Shown piece by piece: positions 18,794 through 28,571 of a stretch of 62,172 nt of DNA. The DNA is from Nitrospira japonica. GTDB taxonomy: Bacteria > Nitrospirota > Thermodesulfovibrionia > UBA6902. The first letter of the stretch is position 1. The number at the start of each line of letters is the position of its first letter. The translations under genes were made by a program, and so were the position numbers. Below the pieces are notes generated by a model. It was not told the origin of the DNA. It worked only from the letters and a program-made list of their open reading frames with translations, and did no database searches. The stretch is from positions 74,564 through 136,735 of the forward strand of contig DYJL01000008.1 of assembly GCA_020723105.1 (NCBI GenBank). The letters run 5' to 3'.

Positions 18794-18950
18794 TAATACA
18801 AACGCAATTATTATGTTTACGAACTCGCAACAGAATGTCACTTCAGCTTGCCTGGAGTCCTCTATTGAAAGATTCTCGAAGTGAGTCTCCGCGAAGAGTC
18901 GCTCCGACTGGACAAGCCGAAATAACATCCCACTTAATGCGTTTGTATTA
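18794..18950. repeat. MITE-like element with TAATACAAACGCA terminal inverted repeats
   Basis: A 157-bp non-coding segment. Its left end (TAATACAAACGCAATTA) is the reverse complement of its right end (TAATGCGTTTGTATTA) over 13 bp. The same terminal repeat bounds another element at 52404-52539. No transposase is encoded. It fills most of the 361-bp gap between the nucleotidyltransferase-like gene and chrB. No other feature was seen in that gap. Confidence 0.7.
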
Positions 18951-19077
18951 AATTACAAGTGGAGTAATTGTCTCAAGTTTTCCATGCTCTTTCATATGTC
19001 ACATTCACTCTTTCTCTTGACATTATTTGTTATGAGTGTTACATTTGAATCACATATAACATCTGATAAAGAAAGGC

Positions 19078-20103
19078 GTGAGGAATCTGACAAAGAGAGA
19101 TAAAAAGACTCCGCAAAACGATGTCGACAACAGACAAGGCTGGCTTTTGTTCTTTTACAGCATACCTTCAAAACCTGTCAGCGGCAGGATGAAGATATGG
19201 AGAAAACTTGCCAGAGCCGGTGCGGTTCAGCTTAAGGGGGCAGTCTATATCCTTCCTCTGACTGATGAGCATTACGAGTTCTTTCAGTGGCTTGTTTCTG
19301 AAGTTGAGAGTTTGGGCGGAGAAGCAGCATTCACAAGTGTCGGGAAAATAGATTCCATGCCGGACAAGGATATCATTGATTTTTTCGCTACTCGCAGGAA
19401 TGAGGAATATCAGGCTATCACCAGGACTGTTGAAGACATGGAAACACGGATAAACAGTTTGAGGAAGGGATCCAGGTCCCAGAATCTCAAGCATCTCTCA
19501 GAGCAAATAACCAAAGTTTACAGGAGTTTCGAAGAAGTACAAAAAACAGACTTCTTCCTATCCAGTAAGGGCAAGGCGCTTCGAGCAAGGATTGATACCC
19601 TTAATGCCGTCATAAAAGGTTTTTCCGATACGCGGTCGGCAAAAGGAATACCATCGGTAGTCCGAAAAAGACTTGAGGACTATCAGGGCAAGATATGGGT
19701 AAGCCGTAAGAAACCTTTTGTAGACCGGATGTCGTCAGCATGGCTTATAAGGCGGTTTATTGACAGAAGCGCATCCTTCTATCTCGTTGATGAAAAAGAG
19801 GTCGCACCCTTTAAAAAAGATCATGTCACTTTTGATGTCAGCGGAGGGGTTTTCACTCATATGGGGGACCTGTGCACCTTTGAGACGCTTGTGAGGGCAT
19901 TCGGAATAAAAGACAAGGCGGTCAGAAAGATCGCCGAGATTGTCCATGAGCTCGACATTAAGGACGAAAAGTACCGGAACCCGGAAGCAGCCGGCATTAA
20001 GGAAATGCTTTCCGGCCTGAGAAAGGCTGTAAAAGATGATATAGAATTGTTAGAGAAAGGCATGTCGGTCTTTGAGATGGTGTACCGTTCAAAAGCAGGT
20101 TAA
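19078..20103 (+). CDS. chrB: Chromate resistance protein ChrB-like
   Basis: A 341-residue protein beginning with GTG. The N-terminal part (GWLLFFYSIPSKP; RAGAVQLKGAVYILPL) is the ChrB N domain, and from ~residue 205 the ChrB C domain follows (PFVDRMSSAWLIRRFID; FDVSGGVFTHMGDLCTFETLV; IVHELDIKDEKY). ChrB is known as a chromate-responsive regulator or auxiliary of the ChrA efflux pump. No chrA is visible here, so the role may differ. The start is uncertain: the purine-rich AGAAAGG lies very close to the GTG, and no ATG occurs in the conserved N-terminus. Confidence 0.85.
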   Translation: MRNLTKRDKKTPQNDVDNRQGWLLFFYSIPSKPVSGRMKIWRKLARAGAVQLKGAVYILPLTDEHYEFFQWLVSEVESLGGEAAFTSVGKIDSMPDKDIIDFFATRRNEEYQAITRTVEDMETRINSLRKGSRSQNLKHLSEQITKVYRSFEEVQKTDFFLSSKGKALRARIDTLNAVIKGFSDTRSAKGIPSVVRKRLEDYQGKIWVSRKKPFVDRMSSAWLIRRFIDRSASFYLVDEKEVAPFKKDHVTFDVSGGVFTHMGDLCTFETLVRAFGIKDKAVRKIAEIVHELDIKDEKYRNPEAAGIKEMLSGLRKAVKDDIELLEKGMSVFEMVYRSKAG

Positions 20104-20165
20104 TAAATATGTTATTAAGATGTCAATGTAATAGTCGGGAATCCAATTCCTGTGTAAAAACTTGG

Positions 20166-20185
20166 ATACCCGCCTTCGCGGGTAT
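20166..20185. repeat. Short extragenic palindrome
   Basis: ATACCCGC and GCGGGTAT form an 8-bp perfect stem around a CTTC loop in the chrB to PEP-synthase-like spacer. This is the widespread GGATACCCGC...GCGGGTATGAC type of dispersed repeat. It has no run of T, so it is not a classical terminator. Confidence 0.6.
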
Positions 20186-20331
20186 GACGAGTGGTAGTCT
20201 TTTCACGATAAGCAGACATTGGAACAGAGTTCACCATGAATACGCAGGTATCTTTCAGCGGTTGCTGCATCCGTTGTGCTTATTCTGTCTGCAGGCGTAT
20301 TTCATATAACCGTCATGAGGAGGGCATATTT

Positions 20332-23300
20332 ATGAAAAAGAAGAATATCTGCATGCCTCTAACCGATTTCCGGGGGGCGGTCGCCAAAAAATACCTCTTT
20401 TTTAAAAATTATCTGGGTCACAATCAGGCTGCTCTGAAGGCAATTGCCGAACTGGAACAGTTGTATTACAGGGGGGCGCCGTTCGATCTGTCTTCAGTAA
20501 AGTGCAAATACGAGGAGCTCCTCGAAGCGGCGTATGGCGCTGTCTATACTCTCGGATTCATATCGCGGAAAGACTATCATCTGCTCGAAGGTTCCCTGAG
20601 CAGAATAGACAATTCGATTTTGGAAGAGATGAAACCGAGATACTCTTACATATCCAGACATTTTGTCTTGCCTTTTGAAAATATAATCCCTGATTTGAAA
20701 CAGATGGTCGGGGCAAAAGCGGCAAATCTGGCCTTTCTGAAAAACGAGCTCGGATTGCCTGTCCCCGATGGTTTTGCTGTTACTACATATGCCTTCGAGA
20801 AGTTCCTTGAAGAAAATGACCTTCCGGGCCGGATAGAAAATGAATTATCGAAAATACTCCCTGAGTCGCTGGAGGGCCTCAAGGATATAAGCCTTGAACT
20901 CCAAAGTATGATTAATGATTCCGTTGTTCCGGAGTATATAATTGATGAAATAATGAGGGCTTACCACAGCCTCGAAGATAAAACCCGTAAAGGCGTCCGC
21001 ATAGCGATGAGGAGCAGCTCTATCGGGGAGGACACCGATGCAACATTTGCCGGCCAGTATGCAACAATGTTGAATGTTACAGAGGAAAACATAATAGACG
21101 CCTATAAAACGGTGATAGCGTCTAAATATTCCGAGAGGTCTGTATATTACAGGCTTCAACACGGCTTTGACGACAAAGAGACCCCTATGTGCGTAATAGG
21201 GATTGCAATGATTGATTCAAAAGCAAGCGGCGTCGCCTATACGGGCGACTCTTTCGGCAGTGATGCGGTCAAAATAAATTCCATATGGGGTCTGGGGGAA
21301 TATCTTGTAGACGGCAGGGCTACAGCAGACACCTACTCCGTTGAAAAAAAAGTACCGGCAATCACGATAAAAGAGATAAGAAGAAAAGAACATATGCTAA
21401 AGGCGCTTGACAACGGCGGTACGACAATCGAGGAAGTTCCGGAGGATCAAAAAGAGGTCCCGTCCATCAGCGATTCCCTGGCATTCAAGATTACATACTA
21501 CGGGACAATGCTGGAAGAGGCCTTTGCCGGTCCGCAGGACATTGAGTGGGCAGCAGATAAAGATAATAACCTGTATCTCCTGCAGGCAAGACCTCTGAGC
21601 ATTTCGCGGGCCGGCGTTTATAAAGAAGCTTTTCAGCAAAGATCACCCGAACATCCTCTTTTGATTTCAGAGGGTCAGACAGCCTCCGGGGGCATTGCCG
21701 CAGGAAAGGTTTTTATGCCGCAGGAAGGATCGGAAATCAACAGTGTTCCGGAAAATTCCATACTGGTAACAAAAACAGCATCACCAGATTACGCAAGATT
21801 GACTGGAAAAATAAACGGGATTATTACGGATCTCGGCAGTATTACGAGCCATTTGGCCTCTGTTGCACGGGAATTCGGAATACCGTTTATAGCAGGCGCA
21901 AAAAACGCAACCCTCGTCTTGAATGACGGGGAGTTGATCACAATGTCTGCCTCCGACATAACTGTATACAAAGGAGAGGTTAAAGAACTTATAGCAAACG
22001 CAAGGCCCCCGAAGAAACTCGTATTTGAGAGCCCTGTTCATCGAAGGATGAGGCGGATTCTTGACCATATCTCTCCCCTGAATCTGACTGATTCCAGGGA
22101 CGCGGCATTCTCTCCTGAGGGGTGCAGGACCCTGCATGATATCATACGCTACACACACGAAATGGGAATGAAGGCCATGTTCGGCATAACGGACGAGGCT
22201 GAAGAGGTACGGTCCATAGAACTGTCTGCGAAAATCCCCCTGACGTTCCGTTTCATAGACCTGGGGGGAGGGCTCAGCCGGGGCTTAACCACCTGTCATA
22301 CTGTTACGCCTGAGCATATCGAATCAGTCCCCATGAAGGCCATATGGAGAGGCTTAACCCATCCCGGCATCTCGTGGTCAGGGACAATCTCTGTTGATGC
22401 CAAAAAGCTTATGACCCTCTTTGCCGTCAGCGCTGCTTCCGGGGCCGGTGAATCACCTGGCGGGACCAGTTATGCGATACTCTCCGGAGAATATATGAAC
22501 CTTAGCGCCAAATTCGGCTATCATTTTGCGACTATTGATGCCCTCTGCAGCGAAATCAGCAATCAGAACTATATCTCTCTTCAGTTTTCGGGCGGCGCGG
22601 GAAATTACTACGGCAAGTCCTTAAGGATTTCTTTTCTCGGCAATGTGCTTAAAAAACTCGGGTTTCAGATATCCCTGAAAGGTGACCTTATAGAGGCATC
22701 TCTCACTGGTTATGATAAAACCTCGGAGGAGCGAGTACTTGATCTCATAGGAAGACTGCTTGCCTCATCCCGCCTTTTGGATGTGGCTATATCGGATCAG
22801 GGTGACGTGGAGCTTTTAACTAATGCCTTTTTCGAGGAAAGCTACGATTTTCTCTCCAAAAGGCGGGATGACGGACTAAGGAATTTCTATACTCACGGCG
22901 GCTATTGGAAACGCATGGATTCAGAAGGTCATACATATTGCGTCCAGGACGGTTCGAAGGAATACTCTATCGCGTCCGGCGCCGCGGGCATCGCGGGAAA
23001 ATTCATCGGACAGAAGGTGCAGGAACTTCTTGACAACATCGAAGCGTATTATTACTTTCCCCTTGCAATAGCGAAGAACTCTGAAATGTCGGATGGAAAG
23101 GTGAGCGTCAGGGTCAAGCCGGTCAGAGGGCATATTGACAGGGCGGGAGGCATCGCCTTCGGCATACTAAACAGCAGCTATTATTACGTCATACGTATAA
23201 ACGCGCTCGAAGACAATATAATCCTGTTTGAATACGTCAACGGCAAAAGATACCAGAGGGCGGCGATCAATGAAAAGATCCATCCCGACAGGTGGTGTGA

Positions 23301-23484
23301 ACTTTCGGTTGAGGTCCGGGGAAAACGCATCAGGGGATTCCTGGACGGCGACCCTGTCATCGAATACACCGCAGACAAAGATGTCCGGGGGTTCATAGGT
23401 TTATGGACAAAGGCGGATTCGGTAACATGGTTCGATGCATTGACGGTTGATATAAACAACAAAAAGAAGACAATCCCGTTTTAG
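20332..23484 (+). CDS. PEP-synthase/PPDK-like multidomain protein with C-terminal lectin-like domain
   Basis: About 1,050 residues from ATG 20332, preceded by GAGGAGGG at 20317; an upstream frame from 20236 lacks support. Residues ~100-450 are a PEP/pyruvate-dikinase ATP-binding domain (VGAKAANLAFLKNELGLPVP; IAMRSSSIGEDTDATFAGQY; ending LLQARPLS). Residues ~500-590 are the swivelling phosphohistidine domain, with the likely His in LGSITSHLASVAREFGIPF. Then comes a ~300-residue region I do not recognise, without an obvious PEP-binding TIM barrel. The last ~140 residues (GGIAFGILNSSYYYVIRI; DRWCELSVEVRGKRIRGF; FIGLWTKADSVTWFDAL) resemble a LamG/DUF1080 beta-sandwich. Likely a phosphotransfer enzyme with an unusual target. 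Confidence 0.85.
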   Translation: MKKKNICMPLTDFRGAVAKKYLFFKNYLGHNQAALKAIAELEQLYYRGAPFDLSSVKCKYEELLEAAYGAVYTLGFISRKDYHLLEGSLSRIDNSILEEMKPRYSYISRHFVLPFENIIPDLKQMVGAKAANLAFLKNELGLPVPDGFAVTTYAFEKFLEENDLPGRIENELSKILPESLEGLKDISLELQSMINDSVVPEYIIDEIMRAYHSLEDKTRKGVRIAMRSSSIGEDTDATFAGQYATMLNVTEENIIDAYKTVIASKYSERSVYYRLQHGFDDKETPMCVIGIAMIDSKASGVAYTGDSFGSDAVKINSIWGLGEYLVDGRATADTYSVEKKVPAITIKEIRRKEHMLKALDNGGTTIEEVPEDQKEVPSISDSLAFKITYYGTMLEEAFAGPQDIEWAADKDNNLYLLQARPLSISRAGVYKEAFQQRSPEHPLLISEGQTASGGIAAGKVFMPQEGSEINSVPENSILVTKTASPDYARLTGKINGIITDLGSITSHLASVAREFGIPFIAGAKNATLVLNDGELITMSASDITVYKGEVKELIANARPPKKLVFESPVHRRMRRILDHISPLNLTDSRDAAFSPEGCRTLHDIIRYTHEMGMKAMFGITDEAEEVRSIELSAKIPLTFRFIDLGGGLSRGLTTCHTVTPEHIESVPMKAIWRGLTHPGISWSGTISVDAKKLMTLFAVSAASGAGESPGGTSYAILSGEYMNLSAKFGYHFATIDALCSEISNQNYISLQFSGGAGNYYGKSLRISFLGNVLKKLGFQISLKGDLIEASLTGYDKTSEERVLDLIGRLLASSRLLDVAISDQGDVELLTNAFFEESYDFLSKRRDDGLRNFYTHGGYWKRMDSEGHTYCVQDGSKEYSIASGAAGIAGKFIGQKVQELLDNIEAYYYFPLAIAKNSEMSDGKVSVRVKPVRGHIDRAGGIAFGILNSSYYYVIRINALEDNIILFEYVNGKRYQRAAINEKIHPDRWCELSVEVRGKRIRGFLDGDPVIEYTADKDVRGFIGLWTKADSVTWFDALTVDINNKKKTIPF

Positions 23485-23548
23485 TGCGCGATAATTTTGC
23501 AGAAGACGGAATTTATCAAAGCTCGACGGGAAAAAGGAGGAAAAAGAG

Positions 23549-24103
23549 ATGAAAGAAGTATCAGAAATTGCAGTAAAGCTTATGGCGGCGTCGGCAAGGA
23601 CAGCGCCGAAGGCGGGTGGAAAGGATTTTCTTGAGATTGCAGTGATTACAAAGGACGAAGATCTGAAGAAAATAGCTGAGGCAATGAAGGAGTACGCGCC
23701 AAAAAGCACAAACGAAGCGTACTGGCTGAGGGACGCATCTAACATCGAAAACTCTCAGGCGCTGCTCCTTGTTGGATTGAGCAAGCCTGTAACAGCAGGT
23801 TACGACTGTGGTGCTTGCGGTTACCCCACATGCGGTGAGTTTTCAAAGAACAGACAGTTGAAAGAAAAGGAAATGGGTTATTCAGGACCGCATTGTGTTA
23901 TGAGAATGATAGACATTGGTGTTGCCCTCTCATCGGCGTCAAAGACTGCAAGCATTCATAATGTTGACAACAGAGTGCAGCAGAGGGTCGGTGCAACCGC
24001 GCGCACACTTGGACTAATCAAAGGAGAAGTCGTTCTCGGAATACCGGTCAGCATCACTGGAAAGAGCATCTATTACGACAGGCAGACGCCGGTGAAGCAT
24101 TAA
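23549..24103 (+). CDS. DUF2148 ferredoxin-like protein
   Basis: A 184-residue protein. GYDCGACGYPTCGEF is the CX2CX4C motif typical of DUF2148, and a further Cys sits in GPHCVMRMIDIG, which could complete a 4Fe-4S site. AVKLMAASARTAPKAGGKD is the conserved N-terminal helix. The function of DUF2148 proteins is unknown; they occur mainly in anaerobes. The start has a strong ribosome-binding site (GGAGGAAAAAGAG). It follows the PEP-synthase-like gene by 64 bp. Confidence 0.85.
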   Translation: MKEVSEIAVKLMAASARTAPKAGGKDFLEIAVITKDEDLKKIAEAMKEYAPKSTNEAYWLRDASNIENSQALLLVGLSKPVTAGYDCGACGYPTCGEFSKNRQLKEKEMGYSGPHCVMRMIDIGVALSSASKTASIHNVDNRVQQRVGATARTLGLIKGEVVLGIPVSITGKSIYYDRQTPVKH

Positions 24104-24230
24104 AAATTAAGCTGACAGGATATGGTATTTGAGGGGTTTCTTTTACCGATAGACCTCAGATGCAACATTTAAAAAATCATGAGGCAAAAGCCTCGGAGTC
24201 CCGATACCCTTCATACCTAATAAGTTTACA

Positions 24231-25433
24231 ATGCAAAATATTCTTTCACCATTTACAGCACTATGCACAGTGGGCTTTTTCGCAAGGCTCTCCTATGCCC
24301 TTGCAAGAAGCCCTGTGCTTCCTCTTTTTGCTCTTTATCTAGGAGCAGGGCCTGAGGCCATAGGTTTTGCAGTAGGTATTTCTACAGTGACTGGCATATT
24401 CTTAAAGCTCCCATCGGGCGCGTTGTCAGACGTTATCGGCAGAAAAAAGACGATGCTGATAGGTCTCGTTGTATTTGCGGTCATGCCTTTTACCTATCTC
24501 TTCGTCAAGGACTATCAGTTGCTCATAGTGATAAGGTTTATCCATGGTCTCGCAACGGCTGTCTATGGGCCTGTTTCAATGGCAGTTGTAGCAGACGTGG
24601 CAGGAGCCAGAAAAGGAGAACTGCTTTCATGGTTTTCATCAGTGACAATTATCGGAAATCTCCTCGGCGCCCCACTTGGCGGCTTCATTCTTCACAGAAT
24701 ACCAGATGCCGGCAGTCCGACACTTGGTGACTTTCAGACTGCATATCTTGTTAGCGGCTTTGCAGGACTAATGTCACTTCTTCTGGCTCTCGGCATTCTG
24801 AAAGGTAACAATTCTTCAGAAAAACATAATGGATTGAGTGAGGCTTACAAAAAATTCATATCAGGCATAAAGGAGGTAATAAGCGACAGAAGAGTCGTTG
24901 TCACATCGAGTATGGAAGGATTGCAGAACATGACCGTTGGCGCGCTGGAGGCCTTTCTCCCCATCTACGCCGTGACGGTTGCCGGGCTAAATGAATTCCA
25001 GGCCGGCCTTCTCTGGGGTGTGCAGGTAATCATCACTATTGTCTCAAAACCGGTCATGGGAAAAATCTCCGACAGGTACGGAAGGAAACCGTTGATCACA
25101 ATTGGGTTGTTGCTCTGTGCAATTTCTTTTGCGGCAATACCGCTTTTGAAAGACTTTTATCTCCTGGCAGCGGCTGCTATTATATTCGGACTTGGTGAAT
25201 CATTTGTAACCTCATCCTCGGCTGCTCTTGTTGCAGATATATGCCGGGAAAAACATTTCGGCACTGCTATGGGAACTTTTGGAACGATATTTGATATCGG
25301 CCACGCCTCCGGGCCTATTGTTGCCGGGCTCCTGCTGGCAAGCCACGGTTATCTTTTTTCATTCTGCGTGCTGGCAGCAATACTTTTACTTGCGATGCCG
25401 GTATTTCTTATTACCGTAAAAGTCAGTAAATGA
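24231..25433 (+). CDS. MFS transporter
   Basis: A 400-residue protein with about twelve membrane helices in two halves. SGALSDVIGRKKTMLIGLVV is the loop 2-3 motif A (G-x-x-x-D-x-x-G-R-R/K), repeated in the second half as GKISDRYGRKPLITIGLLL. This matches the drug or small-solute efflux branch. The substrate is unknown. It starts 127 bp after the DUF2148 gene; a short GAGGC/GCCTC stem lies at 24181-24194 between them. Confidence 0.9.
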   Translation: MQNILSPFTALCTVGFFARLSYALARSPVLPLFALYLGAGPEAIGFAVGISTVTGIFLKLPSGALSDVIGRKKTMLIGLVVFAVMPFTYLFVKDYQLLIVIRFIHGLATAVYGPVSMAVVADVAGARKGELLSWFSSVTIIGNLLGAPLGGFILHRIPDAGSPTLGDFQTAYLVSGFAGLMSLLLALGILKGNNSSEKHNGLSEAYKKFISGIKEVISDRRVVVTSSMEGLQNMTVGALEAFLPIYAVTVAGLNEFQAGLLWGVQVIITIVSKPVMGKISDRYGRKPLITIGLLLCAISFAAIPLLKDFYLLAAAAIIFGLGESFVTSSSAALVADICREKHFGTAMGTFGTIFDIGHASGPIVAGLLLASHGYLFSFCVLAAILLLAMPVFLITVKVSK

Positions 25434-25575
25434 GAAAGAAAACACGGGATACTCAAACGGTGACGGATAAGCATCATAAGTAACTGATGGACTGGCTGAT
25501 TTGAAATATGATTCCTGAAACTTATGAATGCCTTTGTAAAGCCTGTCCATTTACCTAACGCTCGGGCACTACAGT

Positions 25576-26013
25576 TTATCTTAACTGGTCGGACTCTGTC
25601 TGGCTGAGTATGCGTCTGGCCTCAACAAGCTTTTTCAGTTTTGACTCAATCTTTGCATGATCTTTTGCTATAAGGGCCTTGAGCAAATCTCCCTCAAGTT
25701 CAGCCACTTCAAGTCGTTTGTAATAATCGAGAGATTCTTTAAGGTGCGCCAACACAATTTTTCCGGTCAGCACCGGATGATTATTTGTAACATTCGCATC
25801 CTTAAACCTTATGCCGTGTTCGAGCTCAACTTCGAGCCCCGCGCTAAAATCATCAATATCGATGTTCAGGCCTCCTGAGTTGACCTCTTTTAAAATGATC
25901 TTTGCCTCCCTGGGCAATATTTTGATCTCTTTCAGTCTGCTCCAGTCCCTTATCTTAAGTTCCCTGCAGACCCTTTTGACTTCATTAACGGTTACATATT
26001 CCGGCAATTTCAT
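25576..26013 (-). CDS. Conserved hypothetical protein, DUF5661-like
   Basis: A 145-residue soluble protein. The segment GLEVELEHGIRFKDANVTNN, followed by HPVLTGKIVLAHLKESLDYY, is similar to what I recall of DUF5661, a small helical family of unknown function. The start has a good ribosome-binding site (GGAGGCGTT before ATG). It is bordered by the IS remnant at 26091. The family assignment is from memory of the motif and needs a profile search. Confidence 0.65.
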   Translation of the reverse strand: MKLPEYVTVNEVKRVCRELKIRDWSRLKEIKILPREAKIILKEVNSGGLNIDIDDFSAGLEVELEHGIRFKDANVTNNHPVLTGKIVLAHLKESLDYYKRLEVAELEGDLLKALIAKDHAKIESKLKKLVEARRILSQTESDQLR

Positions 26014-26090
26014 AACGCCTCCTCCATATTTATCAGGAAAAGCAGTTTAAGGTCAAGGCTGCATTATACTATCAATGCAGATACAAAGAC

Positions 26091-26605
26091 TGGTCTTCCC
26101 CCGTTTTCACGTACACTCAGTTAGGTTAGGCCGCCATAGCTTCCAGCTCGAATGATACCGGTGACCGATACCCCAACGCTGAATGCCGCCTCTGCCAATT
26201 ATAAAACATTTCGATATAATCGAAAATACTCTGTCGGGCTCCTGCCCGTGTTTCATACCGATGTTCATACACATGCTCTGTCTTGAGCGTATGGAAAAAG
26301 CTCTCTGAAACAGCATTATCATAGCAATTGCCCTTCCTGCTCATACTCTGGATAAATCCATAAGCTTTCAGTACATCTCTGAAGTCAGCGCTCGCATACT
26401 GAACGCCTCTGTCAGAATGAAAAATGCATACTGAAGCCGGATGCCGCCTACCTACAGCCTGATACAAAGCTTTCACAACAAACCCGGACGTCAGGCGATC
26501 ACTCATGGCCCACCCCACTACTTGCCGGGAAAAGAGGTCAAGAATCACCACCAGATACAGCCAGCCTTCCAGTGTCGCTATATATGTAATATCTGACACC
26601 CATTG
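26091..26605 (-). mobile_element. IS3-family insertion sequence remnant
   Basis: The end at 26091 begins with TGGTCTTCCCCCG, an IS3-type terminal repeat, 35 bp outside the transposase stop. The opposite end is missing: the element stops abruptly at about 26605, where DUF748-like coding sequence begins on the other strand. OrfA and the start of OrfB are absent, so it cannot move by itself. A related end, with conserved spacing to an AGGTTAGG block, lies at 62122-62172. Confidence 0.85.
26126..26605 (-). pseudogene. Truncated IS3 transposase OrfB (integrase core)
   Basis: Only the C-terminal ~160 residues remain. [20 protein letters not shown] carries the first Asp of the DDE triad, [12 protein letters not shown] the second, and [20 protein letters not shown] the Glu, followed by the usual [15 protein letters not shown]. 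In frame upstream, WVSDIT is preceded by TAC CAA and a TAA stop, so the 5' portion has been lost. The catalytic triad is intact, but the DNA-binding part is gone. Confidence 0.85.
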
Positions 26606-28489
26606 GTATTAAGCAAGACCTGGGGGCATGGAAAAGGACCACCCTGAGGATGGCGGGCTATTCACGCGGGGAGATATCGTCAACCGAGGCAGAGAAAGGT
26701 GCCGAGACCTTTGTTGCCTTTGATGAGCTTTACCTGAATCTCCAGACCGTTTCGATATTTAAAAGAGGTGTGATACTCAGTGAGCTGCGCATTGAGAAGC
26801 CCTATGTAAAAATAGTCCGCAATGAAGATCTGACCTACAACTTCTCCGACCTTGTACAAAGCAAAGAACCAGAGCCGGAGCTGGCAACAAAATCAGAGCC
26901 TCTGAAGTTCTCTCTAAACAACATCAGCATCAGTAACGGCAAGGTAAGCTTCTCAGACCTGCCGAAGCATACGGAGCATTCCGTAAGCGACATCAATGCC
27001 GCGCTTCCTCTCATATCCAACCTGCCTTATTACGTGGATACGTATGTGACTCCGTCATTTGAGGCAAAGCTCAACGGCAGGCCGGTCGCATTGAAGGGAC
27101 AGACCAAGCCCTTCATGGATACGCTTGAGACCACATTTGATGTGAATATTAAAAACATGGACATTCCCTATTACCTTGAATACGTCCCTGTAAAAATGGA
27201 TTACAAGATCCTCTCAGCATATCTCGATGTGAATTCAACCATCTCGTACTCGCAAATAAAGGATCGCCAGCCTCTTGTCTCTCTGAAAGGGAATATTGTT
27301 TTAAAGGATATAGATATTGCCGACAAAAAAAATAATCGCCTTGTGAAACTACCGGCGTTTGATATTACTGTCGCAGACTCAGACCTTTTAATGAGCAAAA
27401 TACATTTTGCGAAAATACTATTGAATGCGCCTGAATTGAATGTTATCAGAGATTCCTCAGACAGGATAAATTTCCTACAGAGACAAAATCCTCTTTGACA
27501 TTGATGACGCCGTGCTGGACTTAAGCACGTCATATGGATTTAAAAAAGAAGCCGATGCTCCTGATATCAAACTATCGGGACTGGCTGCGTCATTGAATTC
27601 CCTTAAACTCCGGAAGCGCGGCGAGGACAAGGCCTTTCTGACTATTGCCGAAATCCGTGTTAAGGATACGGATATTGACCTGACCGGCAAAGACATAGCC
27701 GTCGGGGAGCTTGCAACAAGCAAGGGGGTCCTGAATTTAATCCGCGTGAAAGACGGCACACTGAATGTTCAAACCCTCCTGCCGCCTTCACACATGGATG
27801 AGTAACAGGCTGTTGTTACTCCTCCCCGGGAGGAAAGACAATTTGTTTCTACATTGAAAAACCTGCTTGTTGAGCAATACACTGTGAACTATGAAGATAT
27901 GGTTCCCGCTGATCCGGTCAAGCTTGCGGCGTCACAAATAAAGATCAAAGGTGAAAATCTTTCCACCGCGAAAAAAACTAAAGGCAAGCTGTCACTGTCA
28001 CTGAAGGCAAACAAGAGCGGCTCAGTTTCCTTAAACGGTATACTGGCACTTGATCCTCTCTCTGCCAATTTCTCTTTGAACATAAAGGACCTTGAGCTGA
28101 CCCCTTTTCAGCCTTATTTTACAGACAGGATAAATATCATCGTCACCGGCGGCAGCATTATGACAAAAGGAAATATTGCAGTCAGCAAGACCGGCGACAG
28201 CAACATCAAGGCGGCGTTTAAAGGCGACGCGGCCATAACAAAACTTGCGACTGTCGACAAGTTGAACTCAGACGATTTCCTTAAATGGCAGTCGCTTTAT
28301 TTCAGCGGCATTGACGCCGCATATAATCCGTTGTACGTGAATATAAAAGAGATTGCGCTGACCGACTTCTACTCAAGGTTGATAGTCAATCAGGACGGCA
28401 CGCTCAATGTGCAGGGAATTATTAAAGAGACAAAGCCTGAACAGATGGAAAAGGTAAAAGACAGCCGGGTTGATTTTAGGTTGAAATGA
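26606..28489 (+). pseudogene. Broken DUF748 (AsmA-like) outer-membrane biogenesis protein
   Basis: Three open segments (26650-27498, 27512-27805, 27854-28489) join into one DUF748-type protein. Repeated motifs such as LSELRIEKPYVKIVRNEDL, FSLNNISISNGKVSFSD, LKDIDIADK and RLIVNQDGTLNVQGI are typical. The second and third segments share a frame and are split only by a TAA at 27803; between the first and second there is a frameshift near 27480-27510. The 5' end is lost at the IS remnant, and no signal peptide remains. Intact relatives are large inner-membrane-anchored periplasmic proteins. This copy should be non-functional unless the disruptions are sequencing errors. Confidence 0.8.
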
Positions 28490-28571
28490 CGCTTTTAAAA
28501 AATAGACGTCTGAATCACAGAGAGCCTTTTTATATATTCAATTATTAGCAAGCTGTGATAATATTTACCAT

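Noticed and set aside
18638-18928. A 96-codon frame in the gap before chrB
   Set aside because: It runs through the MITE-like repeat and into the nucleotidyltransferase gene in another frame.
20109-20309. A 66-codon frame containing WIPAFAGMT
   Set aside because: It reads through the ATACCCGC palindrome. This peptide is a known artefact of a dispersed repeat, and no ribosome-binding site is present.
20236-20331. Upstream extension of the PEP-synthase-like gene
   Set aside because: A strong GAGGAGGG site precedes ATG 20332, and the added residues are Cys-rich without family support.
24181-24194. GAGGC-AAAA-GCCTC stem as terminator after the DUF2148 gene
   Set aside because: The stem is only five base pairs and no T-run follows.
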